Positions 53,485 to 61,464 of a stretch of DNA of 64,000 nucleotides are shown piece by piece (positions within the stretch are counted from its first letter, which is position 1; every line of letters starts with the position of its first letter). The translations under genes were made by a program, and so were the position numbers. The stretch is from the NCBI RefSeq assembly GCF_006542765.1, contig NZ_SKCD01000033.1, forward strand, positions 62,001 to 126,000, given 5' to 3'. The notes below the pieces were generated by a model. It had not been told where the DNA came from, ran no database searches, and saw nothing but the letters and a program-made list of their open reading frames with translations. The stretch is from Paenibacillus luteus (lineage in GTDB: Bacteria > Bacillota > Bacilli > Paenibacillales > Paenibacillaceae).

Positions 53485-53976
53485 ATGACAGGTATCGAGA
53501 AATGGCTCTTGAAGCGGGGAGTATCGGTCGACAACGTAACGGAAATCGTGTACACGCTGCAGCGTCCTTACAACGCTGATCTGACGATGGAGGAATGCGA
53601 GGAGAGCGTGAGAGCTGTACTCGCCAAGCGGGAAGTGCAATATGTGATGTATACAGGCATTGCTCTTGATGAGCTTGCTGAACGAAAATTGCTGCCTGAG
53701 CCTTTGCAATCGATCATGGAAAATGACGAGTCTCTTTACGGCGTAGATGAGACGCTGGCACTCGGCATTACAAATGTTTATGGCATGATTGGATTGACGA
53801 GCTTCGGATATTTGGATAAAGTAAAACCCGGTATTATTCGTCAATTGAATGTGAAGGGCGAGCGTATTCATGTGTTTCTGGACGACTTGGTTGCTGGATT
53901 GGCTGCTGCCGCATCGGCAAGAATTGCACATCAGGACCCGAAAGCGATCCGATATGATTTGCCGGATTCGCCCTGA
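53485..53976 (+). CDS. pgpA: Phosphatidylglycerophosphatase A-like protein (PgpA/YutG)
   Basis: 163 residues. GIEKWLLKRGVSVDNVTEIVYTLQ at the start, the middle ALGITNVYGMIGLTSFGYLDK near residue 92 and IHVFLDDLVAGLAAAASARI near 132 are the PgpA/YutG signature. The family dephosphorylates phosphatidylglycerophosphate in lipid synthesis, but the Gram-positive YutG branch is not fully characterised. ATG 53485 is preferred because GGGAGGG lies about 9 bases upstream. ATG 53476 is too close to it. Confidence 0.8.
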   Translation: MTGIEKWLLKRGVSVDNVTEIVYTLQRPYNADLTMEECEESVRAVLAKREVQYVMYTGIALDELAERKLLPEPLQSIMENDESLYGVDETLALGITNVYGMIGLTSFGYLDKVKPGIIRQLNVKGERIHVFLDDLVAGLAAAASARIAHQDPKAIRYDLPDSP

Positions 53977-54068
53977 CTATGGTATCATTATGAGATCATA
54001 TGGCCTGTTACCGGGATAGCTATGCTTAGTAAGTGAACTTTGCGGTAGCAAAGTTTTCAGGAGGTACC

Positions 54069-54263
54069 ATGATGTGGACGGTCATTTATATCGCACCAAC
54101 AGCAAAAATCGCAGATAACATCAAGAAGCGGCTAACGGAAGAAGGATTTTTGGTGAAAATCCGCTCCGTCAATCTGTCCAAACAGCAATACGAGATACTA
54201 GTTCCGTCTGGCGAGTTGGAGGAAGTTCAGGAAGTATTCAACTCCATTATGCGGCCATTATGA
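54069..54263 (+). CDS. Small conserved protein, 64 residues
   Basis: A tiny soluble protein with WTVIYIAPTAKIADNIKKRL, then GFLVKIRSVN and YEILVPSGELEEVQEVFNSI. It has a ferredoxin-like alpha/beta pattern similar to DUF2007-type putative signal-transducing proteins. Related proteins in Paenibacillus are often labelled glutamate decarboxylase, which the sequence does not support. ATG 54069 has AGGAGG 4 bases upstream. It lies about 40 bases before accD, which suggests co-transcription. Confidence 0.7.
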   Translation: MMWTVIYIAPTAKIADNIKKRLTEEGFLVKIRSVNLSKQQYEILVPSGELEEVQEVFNSIMRPL

Positions 54264-54303
54264 TGGACTGCTCTATACTATTGCGCCTTGAGAGGTGTCA
54301 CAC

Positions 54304-55173
54304 GTGCAAATAAAGGACTTATTTACGAAGAAGAAATATGCGACAATACCTTCGGAACCGCGCAAGCGCGAGGTTCCTGAGGGCTTGATGAATAAGTGCC
54401 CAAAATGCGGCACAATTCAGTACAGCAAAGAGTTGGAAAAGAATTTAAAGGTATGTTCCTCGTGCAGCCATCACTATCGGCTAACCGCTTTGGAACGTAT
54501 TGCTTTAACGCTCGATGACGGGCATTTGTTAGAATACGATGCGGATATGGAATCCGTCGATCCTCTAAACTTTCCTGGTTATGCCAACAAGCTTGAGCAG
54601 CAGAAGAGCAAGTCCAGTCTTCGCGAAGCTGTTATTACAGGAGAAGGTGCGATCGGCGGTTTTCCGGTTGTCATTGCCGTAATGAGCTTTGATTTTTTCA
54701 CGGGAAGTATGGGATCGGTCGTTGGAGAGAAGATTACTAGAGCGATAGAAGCGGCTCATGCGAAGCAATTGCCGCTTCTCATTTTCTCTACTTCGGGTGG
54801 CGCCCGCATGCAGGAGAGTATCCTCAGCTTGATGCAAATGGCCAAGACAAGCGCAGCGCTTTCGAAATTTCAAAGCGCGGGTGGTTTGTTTATTTCGATT
54901 TTTACCGATCCTACTACAGGCGGGGTATCGGCAAGCTTCGCGAGCTTGGGTGATTATAATTTGGCCGAGCCTGGCGCATTGATCGGCTTTGCTGGACGAA
55001 TTGTTATCGAACAGACAATTCGCCAGAAGCTGCCGGATGATTTCCAGACGGCTGAGTTTAATTTGCAGCACGGCCAGCTCGATAAGGTCGTACACCGCAA
55101 AGATATGAAGCCTACGTTAGCAAAGCTGCTCGATATGCATTGCGTAAGGGAGGAAACATCTTATGGCGGGTGA
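54304..55173 (+). CDS. accD: Acetyl-CoA carboxylase carboxyltransferase subunit beta
   Basis: 289 residues. The N-terminal four-cysteine zinc finger is CPKCGTIQYSKELEKNLKVC plus SSC near residues 32-56. The carboxyltransferase part has FDFFTGSMGSVVGEKITRA near 125, LIFSTSGGARMQES near 155 and ISIFTDPTTGGVSASFASLG near 200. With AccA it moves the carboxyl group from biotin to acetyl-CoA to give malonyl-CoA for fatty acids. GTG 54304 is chosen because GAGAGGTG precedes it. GTG 54295 is too close to that site. Its stop overlaps the accA start by 11 bases. Confidence 0.93.
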   Translation: MQIKDLFTKKKYATIPSEPRKREVPEGLMNKCPKCGTIQYSKELEKNLKVCSSCSHHYRLTALERIALTLDDGHLLEYDADMESVDPLNFPGYANKLEQQKSKSSLREAVITGEGAIGGFPVVIAVMSFDFFTGSMGSVVGEKITRAIEAAHAKQLPLLIFSTSGGARMQESILSLMQMAKTSAALSKFQSAGGLFISIFTDPTTGGVSASFASLGDYNLAEPGALIGFAGRIVIEQTIRQKLPDDFQTAEFNLQHGQLDKVVHRKDMKPTLAKLLDMHCVREETSYGG

Positions 55174-56233
55174 ACTGCCTTTTGAAAAACCGCTCAACGA
55201 TATGCGGCAGAAGGTTACGGAGCTGAAAACCTTAAGCGTCGAGAAGGGCATTGACTTTACGGAAGAAATTTTGCAGCTTGAGCAGAAATGCAAGCAGCTG
55301 GAAGAAGAGCTTTACAGCGAGCTAAGCCCTGCTCAAAAGATGCACATGGCACGCCATCATCAGCGTCCAACATCGCTTGATTTTATTCAAACGGTGTTTA
55401 CCGATTTTATGGAGTTGCACGGCGATCGTCTCTTTGCAGATGATCTTGCGATCGTTGGCGGTCTGGCTAAGCTTAACGGCGTCCCTGTGACAGTCATTGG
55501 CCATCAGCGAGGCAAGGATACTCGTGAGAATATCGCCCGTTTCTTCGGAAGTCCTCATCCCGAGGGCTTCCGCAAGGCACTTAGGCTGATGGAGCAAGCG
55601 AATAAGTTCAAGCGCCCAATCATTACTTTTATTGATACGAAGGGTGCTTATCCGGGCAAAACCGCTGAAGAACGCGGCCAATCAGAAGCGATTGCGCGTA
55701 ATTTGCGGGAAATGGCCGGCTTCGGCGTGCCTATCATTTGTATCGTTATCGGAGAAGGCGGCAGTGGCGGCGCACTAGCTTTAGGCGTGGGCAACCGCGT
55801 ACTTATGCTTGAAAATGCTATCTATAGCGCGATTTCCCCAAATGGAGCCGCATCGATTTTGTGGAAGGATGCTTCCCGTGCGGACGAAGCTGCCGAGGCA
55901 ATGAAAATAACAGCCAAGGATTTGCTTGAATTTGGCGTTATTGAAGATATCGTGGCTGAGCCGCAGGGCGGTGCACATAAGGATCTAGCTTTTCAAGCTG
56001 AGCAAATTAAAGTCAAGCTGTGGCATCATCTGCAGGAGCTCAGAACGATGAGTTCGGAGCAGCTTATCGAAGATCGCTATAATAAATTCCGTAAGGTGGG
56101 CCAATTCAAGATCGTGGAACAGCCTGCCGCAGCTTCCAGTGCTTCTGCAAGCGATGAGAATCATGGTGAAGCAACTGACGGTACGGAGCAAACTCAGCAG
56201 CAATTATCTGAAGCAGCGCCAACCGTTCAGTAA
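55163..56233 (+). CDS. accA: Acetyl-CoA carboxylase carboxyltransferase subunit alpha
   Basis: 356 residues. Family blocks are FEKPLNDMRQKVTELK near residue 6, RHHQRPTSLDFIQTVFTDF near 62, VIGHQRGKDTRENIARFFG near 108 and IVIGEGGSGGALALGVGNRV near 190. It pairs with AccD. The protein is about 30 residues longer than usual because of an Ala/Ser/Glu/Gln-rich C-terminal tail (from about residue 322), which looks disordered. The ATG overlaps the accD end, and GGGAGGAAAC precedes it. Confidence 0.92.
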   Translation: MAGELPFEKPLNDMRQKVTELKTLSVEKGIDFTEEILQLEQKCKQLEEELYSELSPAQKMHMARHHQRPTSLDFIQTVFTDFMELHGDRLFADDLAIVGGLAKLNGVPVTVIGHQRGKDTRENIARFFGSPHPEGFRKALRLMEQANKFKRPIITFIDTKGAYPGKTAEERGQSEAIARNLREMAGFGVPIICIVIGEGGSGGALALGVGNRVLMLENAIYSAISPNGAASILWKDASRADEAAEAMKITAKDLLEFGVIEDIVAEPQGGAHKDLAFQAEQIKVKLWHHLQELRTMSSEQLIEDRYNKFRKVGQFKIVEQPAAASSASASDENHGEATDGTEQTQQQLSEAAPTVQ

Positions 56234-56327
56234 ATTATATGTAAAATTGATTATTTCACTGTACAAGCAGTGGGGTGTCATGTCAGTATAGAATAGAATA
56301 TCAGGCAATTTACGGAGGAAACTTAAC

Positions 56328-58082
56328 ATGCGCAAAACTAAAATCGTTTGTACGATCGGTCCATCCAGCGAATCGTTGGAGAACACAAAGAAACTAATCA
56401 AGGCAGGCATGAACGTTGCCCGTCTTAACTTCTCCCACGGAGATTTTGAAGAGCACGGCAACCGAATCAAAAATATTCGTATAGCTAATGCAGAACTTGG
56501 TACTTCGGTAGCTGTTTTGCTTGATACGAAAGGTCCTGAGATTCGTCTAGGCAAGCTGAAGGAAGAGCCGATTGAACTAAATCAAGGCGAAATCGTTACG
56601 CTTACTACGGAAGAAATCCTAGGTGACCGCAACCGTGTTCCTATTACGTACAACAACCTTCCAAACGATGTTACTGTCGGATCAACAATCTTGATCGATG
56701 ACGGCTTGATCGGTTTGACAGTTGAAGAAGTAAAAGGTACGGAAATCGTTTGCCGCATCGTAAACAGTGGTCCAATCAAAAGCAAAAAAGGCGTTAACGT
56801 GCCTGGCGTGAAAATTTCATTGCCTGGTATTACCGAGAAGGACGCTAATGATATCGTATTCGGTATCGAACAAGGCGTAGATTTCATTGCTGCTTCTTTT
56901 GTGCGTAAAGCAAGCGACGTGCTTGAAATCCGTGAGCTTCTTGAGCGTCACAATGCTGGTCATATCCAAATCATTTCAAAAATTGAAAACCAAGAAGGCG
57001 TAGACAATCTCGATGAGATTCTTGAGGTTTCTGACGGCTTAATGGTTGCGCGTGGCGACCTTGGCGTAGAAATTCCAGCTGAAGAAGTGCCGCTCGTTCA
57101 AAAAAATATGATTAAAAAAGGCAATCGCGTTGGTAAACCGGTAATTACGGCTACGCAAATGCTTGATTCCATGCAGCGCAACCCGCGTCCAACACGCGCA
57201 GAAGCAAGCGATGTTGCGAATGCGATCTTTGACGGCACGGATGCAATTATGCTATCTGGCGAAACAGCTGCTGGGCGTTACCCAACAGAGTCCGTACAGA
57301 CGATGGCTCGTATTGCTGAGCGCGCAGAAGCGGCTTTGGAATACCGTGAAATCTTCACAAAGCAAGCAAATGCACAACAAACTTCCGTAACGGAAGCAAT
57401 CAGTCAGGCGGTTGCGAACTCAGCTCTTGATCTACGTGCGAAAGCGATTATTACTTCGACTCAAAGCGGCTTTACCGCTCGCATGGTATCGAAGTACAAG
57501 CCTAAAGCTCCAATCATTGCTGTAACGACAGATGAGAAAGTATTGCGTCGTCTTTCCCTTATTTGGGGCGTGTTCGCGGTACTTGGCCCGGATGCCGATA
57601 CAACGGATGAAATGTTCGAAAATGCGGTTAAAGGCGCGATGAGCACGGGCTTCTTGAGCCTTGGCGATACAGTCGTTATTACTGCAGGTGTTCCTGTTGG
57701 CCGTGCGGGTACGACCAACCTGATTAAAATTCACCACATCGGTGAGCTTTTGGCTCAAGGACAAGGTATCGGCAGCCAAACAGCTATCGGTAAAATCGTT
57801 GTTGCTCGTACTCCAGAAGAAGCGATCGCAAAAACGACGCAAGGTTCTATCCTGGTTACGATTTCAACGGACAAAGAATATATGCCTGCGTTTGAGAAAG
57901 CTGGAGCGGTTATTACGGAGCAAGGCGGTATTACTAGCCATGCTGCAGTAGTCGGCCTTAACCTTGGAATCCCAGTTATTCTAGGCATTACTAATGCGAC
58001 AGAATTGTTGAAAGATGGCATGGAAGTTACCATCTACGGCGAGACTGGCGTCATCTACCATGGTCAATCAAAAGTACTGTAA
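56328..58082 (+). CDS. pyk: Pyruvate kinase with C-terminal PEP-utiliser domain
   Basis: 584 residues. TKIVCTIGPSSES near the N-terminus, ARLNFSHGDFEEH near 26, LDTKGPEIRLG near 65, MVARGDLGVEIPAEEVP near 240 and VITATQMLDSM near 275 (the K+/ADP site) are pyruvate kinase landmarks. The last ~100 residues contain GGITSHAAVVGLNLGIPVILG, the PEP-utiliser-like domain added in Bacillaceae enzymes. It makes ATP and pyruvate from PEP. GGAGGAAAC precedes the ATG. Codon use is notably more biased than in its neighbours, as expected of a highly expressed gene. Confidence 0.95.
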   Translation: MRKTKIVCTIGPSSESLENTKKLIKAGMNVARLNFSHGDFEEHGNRIKNIRIANAELGTSVAVLLDTKGPEIRLGKLKEEPIELNQGEIVTLTTEEILGDRNRVPITYNNLPNDVTVGSTILIDDGLIGLTVEEVKGTEIVCRIVNSGPIKSKKGVNVPGVKISLPGITEKDANDIVFGIEQGVDFIAASFVRKASDVLEIRELLERHNAGHIQIISKIENQEGVDNLDEILEVSDGLMVARGDLGVEIPAEEVPLVQKNMIKKGNRVGKPVITATQMLDSMQRNPRPTRAEASDVANAIFDGTDAIMLSGETAAGRYPTESVQTMARIAERAEAALEYREIFTKQANAQQTSVTEAISQAVANSALDLRAKAIITSTQSGFTARMVSKYKPKAPIIAVTTDEKVLRRLSLIWGVFAVLGPDADTTDEMFENAVKGAMSTGFLSLGDTVVITAGVPVGRAGTTNLIKIHHIGELLAQGQGIGSQTAIGKIVVARTPEEAIAKTTQGSILVTISTDKEYMPAFEKAGAVITEQGGITSHAAVVGLNLGIPVILGITNATELLKDGMEVTIYGETGVIYHGQSKVL

Positions 58083-58123
58083 TTGCGCAGCCGCTTTTAA
58101 ATGAACCTTATAGTACAAAAGCT

Positions 58124-58153
58124 AAAGCGATGGTGATCTCACCGTCGCTTTTT
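58124..58153 (+). terminator. Intrinsic terminator after pyk
   Basis: AAAGCGA-GGTGA pairs with TCACC-TCGCTTT around a 2-base centre with one mismatch, and T's follow. It lies about 40 bases past pyk. Confidence 0.75.
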
Positions 58154-58182
58154 GCTAATCATATAGGCTCAGGAGGAATAAG

Positions 58183-58650
58183 ATGCTCGCAGCTTCCACT
58201 TGGTGTATGCATCCGATTCGTGTCCGTTATCAGGAAACGGATCAAATGGGTGTCGTGTTCCACGGAAATTATGTAACCTGGTTCGAGATTGGACGTACAG
58301 AATGGATAAGAAATGCAGGTTATCATTATAAAGAAATTGAAGAGCGGGGCTTACTGCTGCCTGTTGTTGACTTGCAATGCAAATATGTGCTCCCAGCACG
58401 TTATGATGATATGGTTCTTGTGTGCACAAGGATAGCGGATTGCTCGCCGCTTAGGGTTTCTTTTGAATCACAGATCAGACGGGTGGACGCCACTGACTTT
58501 CATGCCTCGCAGCTTGCGGCAACGGAACAATTACCAGGAGAACTGCTGGTTGAAGGTGGTACGAAGCATGTATGGGTTAACGCGAACTGGCAGCCGTCCA
58601 GGCTAAACAAAGTGATGCCAGAGTTGTATGAGCTGTTGCGTACCAGGTGA
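58183..58650 (+). CDS. Acyl-CoA thioesterase (4HBT/YbgC type)
   Basis: 155 residues of the hot-dog thioesterase family. HPIRVRYQETDQMGVVFHGNYVTWFE (two parts) near residues 10-36 carries the catalytic Asp (ETDQMG) and the H-G-N-Y-V segment. YDDMVLVCTRIADCSPLRVSFE near 72 is the second half. Family enzymes cleave 4-hydroxybenzoyl- or short-chain acyl-CoA. The substrate is not readable. AGGAGGAATAAG precedes the ATG. The repeat element at 58659-58740 follows its stop. Confidence 0.85.
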   Translation: MLAASTWCMHPIRVRYQETDQMGVVFHGNYVTWFEIGRTEWIRNAGYHYKEIEERGLLLPVVDLQCKYVLPARYDDMVLVCTRIADCSPLRVSFESQIRRVDATDFHASQLAATEQLPGELLVEGGTKHVWVNANWQPSRLNKVMPELYELLRTR

Positions 58651-58658
58651 TTTTTTAA

Positions 58659-58740
58659 CGCAAACTAGGCTTATGCTAACGAAGTAAGTTTGCTTCGCAA
58701 ACTAAGCTTATGCTTACGAAGTAAGTTTGCTTCGCAAACT
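58659..58740 (+). repeat. Two tandem 37-bp repeats plus a partial copy
   Basis: Units at 58659-58695 and 58696-58732 differ at two positions. The first 8 bases recur at 58733-58740. At each junction AAGTTTGC-TTC-GCAAACT forms a small hairpin. The second hairpin (58723-58743) ends in TTTT and may terminate transcription before fxsA. Confidence 0.85.
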
Positions 58741-58756
58741 TTTAGGAGGTCAAATC

Positions 58757-59149
58757 ATGTCCAAATGGTTGTTGGCTGTCATTATTGTAGTACCATTTAT
58801 AGAGCTTTGGGGCATATTTCAGGTCGGGAGCTGGATTGGCGGCTGGAATACGTTTTTTATCCTTATTGTAATGGCTCTTGCCGGCGCTTATTTAGCGAAG
58901 GCAGAAGGGCGCAAAGTTTGGGGAGAGGCTCAGCGCCAAATGCAGGCCGGACAAATTCCAGGCCAGTCGCTTTTAGATGGACTTTGCGTGCTCGCTGGTG
59001 GGCTACTGCTGCTCATTCCCGGTTTTCTGTCAGATATTGTGGGTATCACACTCCTAATCCCCGGGACACGTGCCTACTACCGCCAAATCATGCTGCACTG
59101 GATAGAAAAACGGATTCGCAATGGTAATTTTAGAATCGGAAGGTTCTAA
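58757..59149 (+). CDS. fxsA: FxsA-family membrane protein
   Basis: 130 residues with three hydrophobic segments. The opening LLAVIIVVPFIELWGIFQVGSWIGG, then FILIVMALAGAYLAKAEGRKVW and LLDGLCVLAGGLLLLIPGFLSDIVG are characteristic of FxsA. FxsA was found as a suppressor of phage F exclusion in E. coli. Its physiological role is unclear. ATG 58757 has TAGGAGGTC 6 bases upstream. The frame extends upstream into the 37-bp repeats. Confidence 0.85.
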   Translation: MSKWLLAVIIVVPFIELWGIFQVGSWIGGWNTFFILIVMALAGAYLAKAEGRKVWGEAQRQMQAGQIPGQSLLDGLCVLAGGLLLLIPGFLSDIVGITLLIPGTRAYYRQIMLHWIEKRIRNGNFRIGRF

Positions 59150-59151
59150 TA

Positions 59152-59179
59152 TTTACGTGACATTTACAAAAGGTTAACA
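59152..59179 (+). promoter_or_regulatory. Three PhoP-box-like repeats upstream of ppk
   Basis: TTTACG (59152-59157), TTTACA (59163-59168) and TTAACA (59174-59179) are spaced exactly 11 bases apart, as in PhoP direct repeats (TT-x-A-C/A-A every 11 bases). A loosely similar ATAATA falls at the next 11-base step. This suggests that ppk is induced under phosphate starvation. A CATAAT -10-like box lies at 59200-59205. Confidence 0.6.
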
Positions 59180-59403
59180 TGGCAATAATAGTTATGCTTC
59201 ATAATAAAGTGAACATATGTCGTATCCTGTCACTAATGGCAAGCGATTGTGATTTTTAGCTCGCCGAATATGTGAATAGGCGCTGCTTATGTGTAAATAG
59301 GATAGCCTGAGCTTCAAGCTTGTGAAGCAGTCTTCAATTCGAAGCTGCAGCGTAAGCTAAGAGAGAAGGTTTACTTAGCATAATGACTCAGGAGGCGTGA
59401 GAA

Positions 59404-61464
59404 ATGACCAAGCTTTTGTCCAACTATGTAAACCGCGACTTAAGTTGGATCGAATTCAATCGAAGGGTTCTTGAGGAAGCTCAGGATACGAGCAATCCTT
59501 TGCTCGAGAGAGCCAAGTTTCTAGCGATTGTCACGAGCAATTTGGATGAATTTATGAGTGTGCGGGTGGCAGGCATACAAATGCAGATGCGGGCAGGTCT
59601 GTCGAAAACGGATTTTACTGGATACACGCCTTCTGGACTGTGGAAAAGGCTCATCAAGCGCGCTACGCAGATGGTAAATGATCAATATCGTACATATCGA
59701 GAAGTATTTCGCGGCTTAAGTCGTGAAGGTATATTTATTCGTACTATTGAAGAGCTCAACATATCGCAGACCAAGGCAGTGTCGGACTATTTTCATGAAA
59801 TTGTATTTCCAGTTTTAACACCAATGGCTGTTGACCAAAGCCGACCGTTCCCACTTGTTCATACGAAAGAATTGTATTTGGCTGTGCTTCTCAGACAAGA
59901 CAGTGACCCGTCAGAGGAAGAGCCGTTATTCGCAATCGTTCAGGTTCCATCTATTTTACCTCGTTTTGTTCCGGTTCCAGGCAGAGTGAACAGCAAAAAA
60001 ACAGAGTTTGTGCTGCTTGAAGATTTAATCGAGCAGTTTATTGATACCTTGTTCAATGGCTATATTCCATTCTCCGTCAATCCATTCCGGTTGACAAGGG
60101 ACGCAGATATTACGCTCAACGAAGAGGATGCGGAGGATCTGCTTGAAGAAATTGAGAAGGAGCTTCGCCGCCGCCGCTGGGGCATTCCTGTGAGGCTTGA
60201 GGTTGCAAAGGGAATGCACCCTTATGCGCTTGAAATGCTGACCGAAGAGCTTGAGATTGAAGATAATCTATTCGAAATCGACGGCCCTCTTGATCTAAGC
60301 TTCTTGATGAAGTTCGCAGGCGCCGTGCCGGGCAACGAAAACTTACGTTATGAGAAGCTGGAGCCTGTGTATCCAAGAGAATTCGATGAGACCGATGATA
60401 TGTTCGAGGTGATACGCCAGCGTGACGTTTTGATGTACCATCCGTATGAATCTTTTGATGCAGTTAATGATTTTGTCATGCAGGCAGCCTATGACCCGGA
60501 CGTGCTGGCGATCAAAATGACATTGTATCGCGTCAGCGGCCAGTCTGCGCTCGTCCAGGCACTTGCCAAGGCAGGCGAGTCAGGCAAGCAGGTGACGGTA
60601 GTTGTAGAGCTAAAGGCGAGGTTTGACGAGGAACGGAACATTGCATGGGCGCGCCAGCTGGAGAAAGCAGGCTGTCATGTCGTTTATGGCTTGGTTGGAC
60701 TGAAGACACATGCGAAAATTTTGCTGGTCGTTCGTCGCGAGCAAGGAACTTTGCGTCGTTTCGTTCATGTAGGCACAGGCAATTACAATGACAGTACAGC
60801 GACGTTATACACGGACATCGGTCTATTTACCTCGCATCCTGTCATTGGCGGTGATGCTTCGGCATTATTTAACGAAGTGACTGGATACTCCTCGCCTTAC
60901 GAGTGGAAGGCATTTGGTGTCGCGCCGTCAGACTTGAAGGAAAAGCTTTACCGGCTGATCGATCGCGAACGGTTAAATGCAATCGCTGGAAAGCCGGCCA
61001 GGATCATTGCGAAGATGAATTCCTTATCGAACCAGGAAATGATTGACAAATTATATGAAGCTTCACAAGCAGGCGTGAAGATCGTATTGATCGTACGCGG
61101 CGTATGCTGCTTGCGTCCAGGGGTGCCTGGCCGGAGCGAAAATATACAAGTAATTAGCATTGTAGATCGCTTCCTTGAGCATGCAAGAATCATGTATTTC
61201 CATAACGGCGGGGAGGAAGAAGTATATCTGTCAAGCGCGGATTGGATGACACGGAATTTGACAAGACGTATCGAGCTGATGTGTCCGGTATTCGATATGT
61301 CACTTAGACAGATTTTGATCAAAATGCTTCAGCTTAATATCGATGATAATGTGAAGGCGCGCGAACTGCGGCCGAACGGCACTTACGAGCATATTTCAAG
61401 TGAAGATAAGCAGCCGTTCCGCAGTCAGTTTGAGGCAAAAGCTATAGCGTCGTGGAAGGGATAG
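59404..61464 (+). CDS. ppk: Polyphosphate kinase
   Basis: 686 residues of the PPK1 family, which makes polyphosphate from ATP. The N-terminus has YVNRDLSWIEFNRRVLEEAQ and the second block LAIVTSNLDEFMSVRVAG. The catalytic region has HPYESFDAVNDFVMQAAYDP near residue 347, GLKTHAKILLVVRREQG near 430 (active-site His) and FVHVGTGNYNDSTATLYTDIG near 455. GVKIVLIVRGVCCLRPG and RIELMCPVFD near the end are also standard. AGGAGGCG precedes the ATG. The last 23 bases overlap the end of the convergent ppx/gppA gene. Confidence 0.94.
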   Translation: MTKLLSNYVNRDLSWIEFNRRVLEEAQDTSNPLLERAKFLAIVTSNLDEFMSVRVAGIQMQMRAGLSKTDFTGYTPSGLWKRLIKRATQMVNDQYRTYREVFRGLSREGIFIRTIEELNISQTKAVSDYFHEIVFPVLTPMAVDQSRPFPLVHTKELYLAVLLRQDSDPSEEEPLFAIVQVPSILPRFVPVPGRVNSKKTEFVLLEDLIEQFIDTLFNGYIPFSVNPFRLTRDADITLNEEDAEDLLEEIEKELRRRRWGIPVRLEVAKGMHPYALEMLTEELEIEDNLFEIDGPLDLSFLMKFAGAVPGNENLRYEKLEPVYPREFDETDDMFEVIRQRDVLMYHPYESFDAVNDFVMQAAYDPDVLAIKMTLYRVSGQSALVQALAKAGESGKQVTVVVELKARFDEERNIAWARQLEKAGCHVVYGLVGLKTHAKILLVVRREQGTLRRFVHVGTGNYNDSTATLYTDIGLFTSHPVIGGDASALFNEVTGYSSPYEWKAFGVAPSDLKEKLYRLIDRERLNAIAGKPARIIAKMNSLSNQEMIDKLYEASQAGVKIVLIVRGVCCLRPGVPGRSENIQVISIVDRFLEHARIMYFHNGGEEEVYLSSADWMTRNLTRRIELMCPVFDMSLRQILIKMLQLNIDDNVKARELRPNGTYEHISSEDKQPFRSQFEAKAIASWKG

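Noticed and set aside
58659..58740. CRISPR array
   Set aside because: Two head-to-tail copies without spacers and no cas genes in the window.
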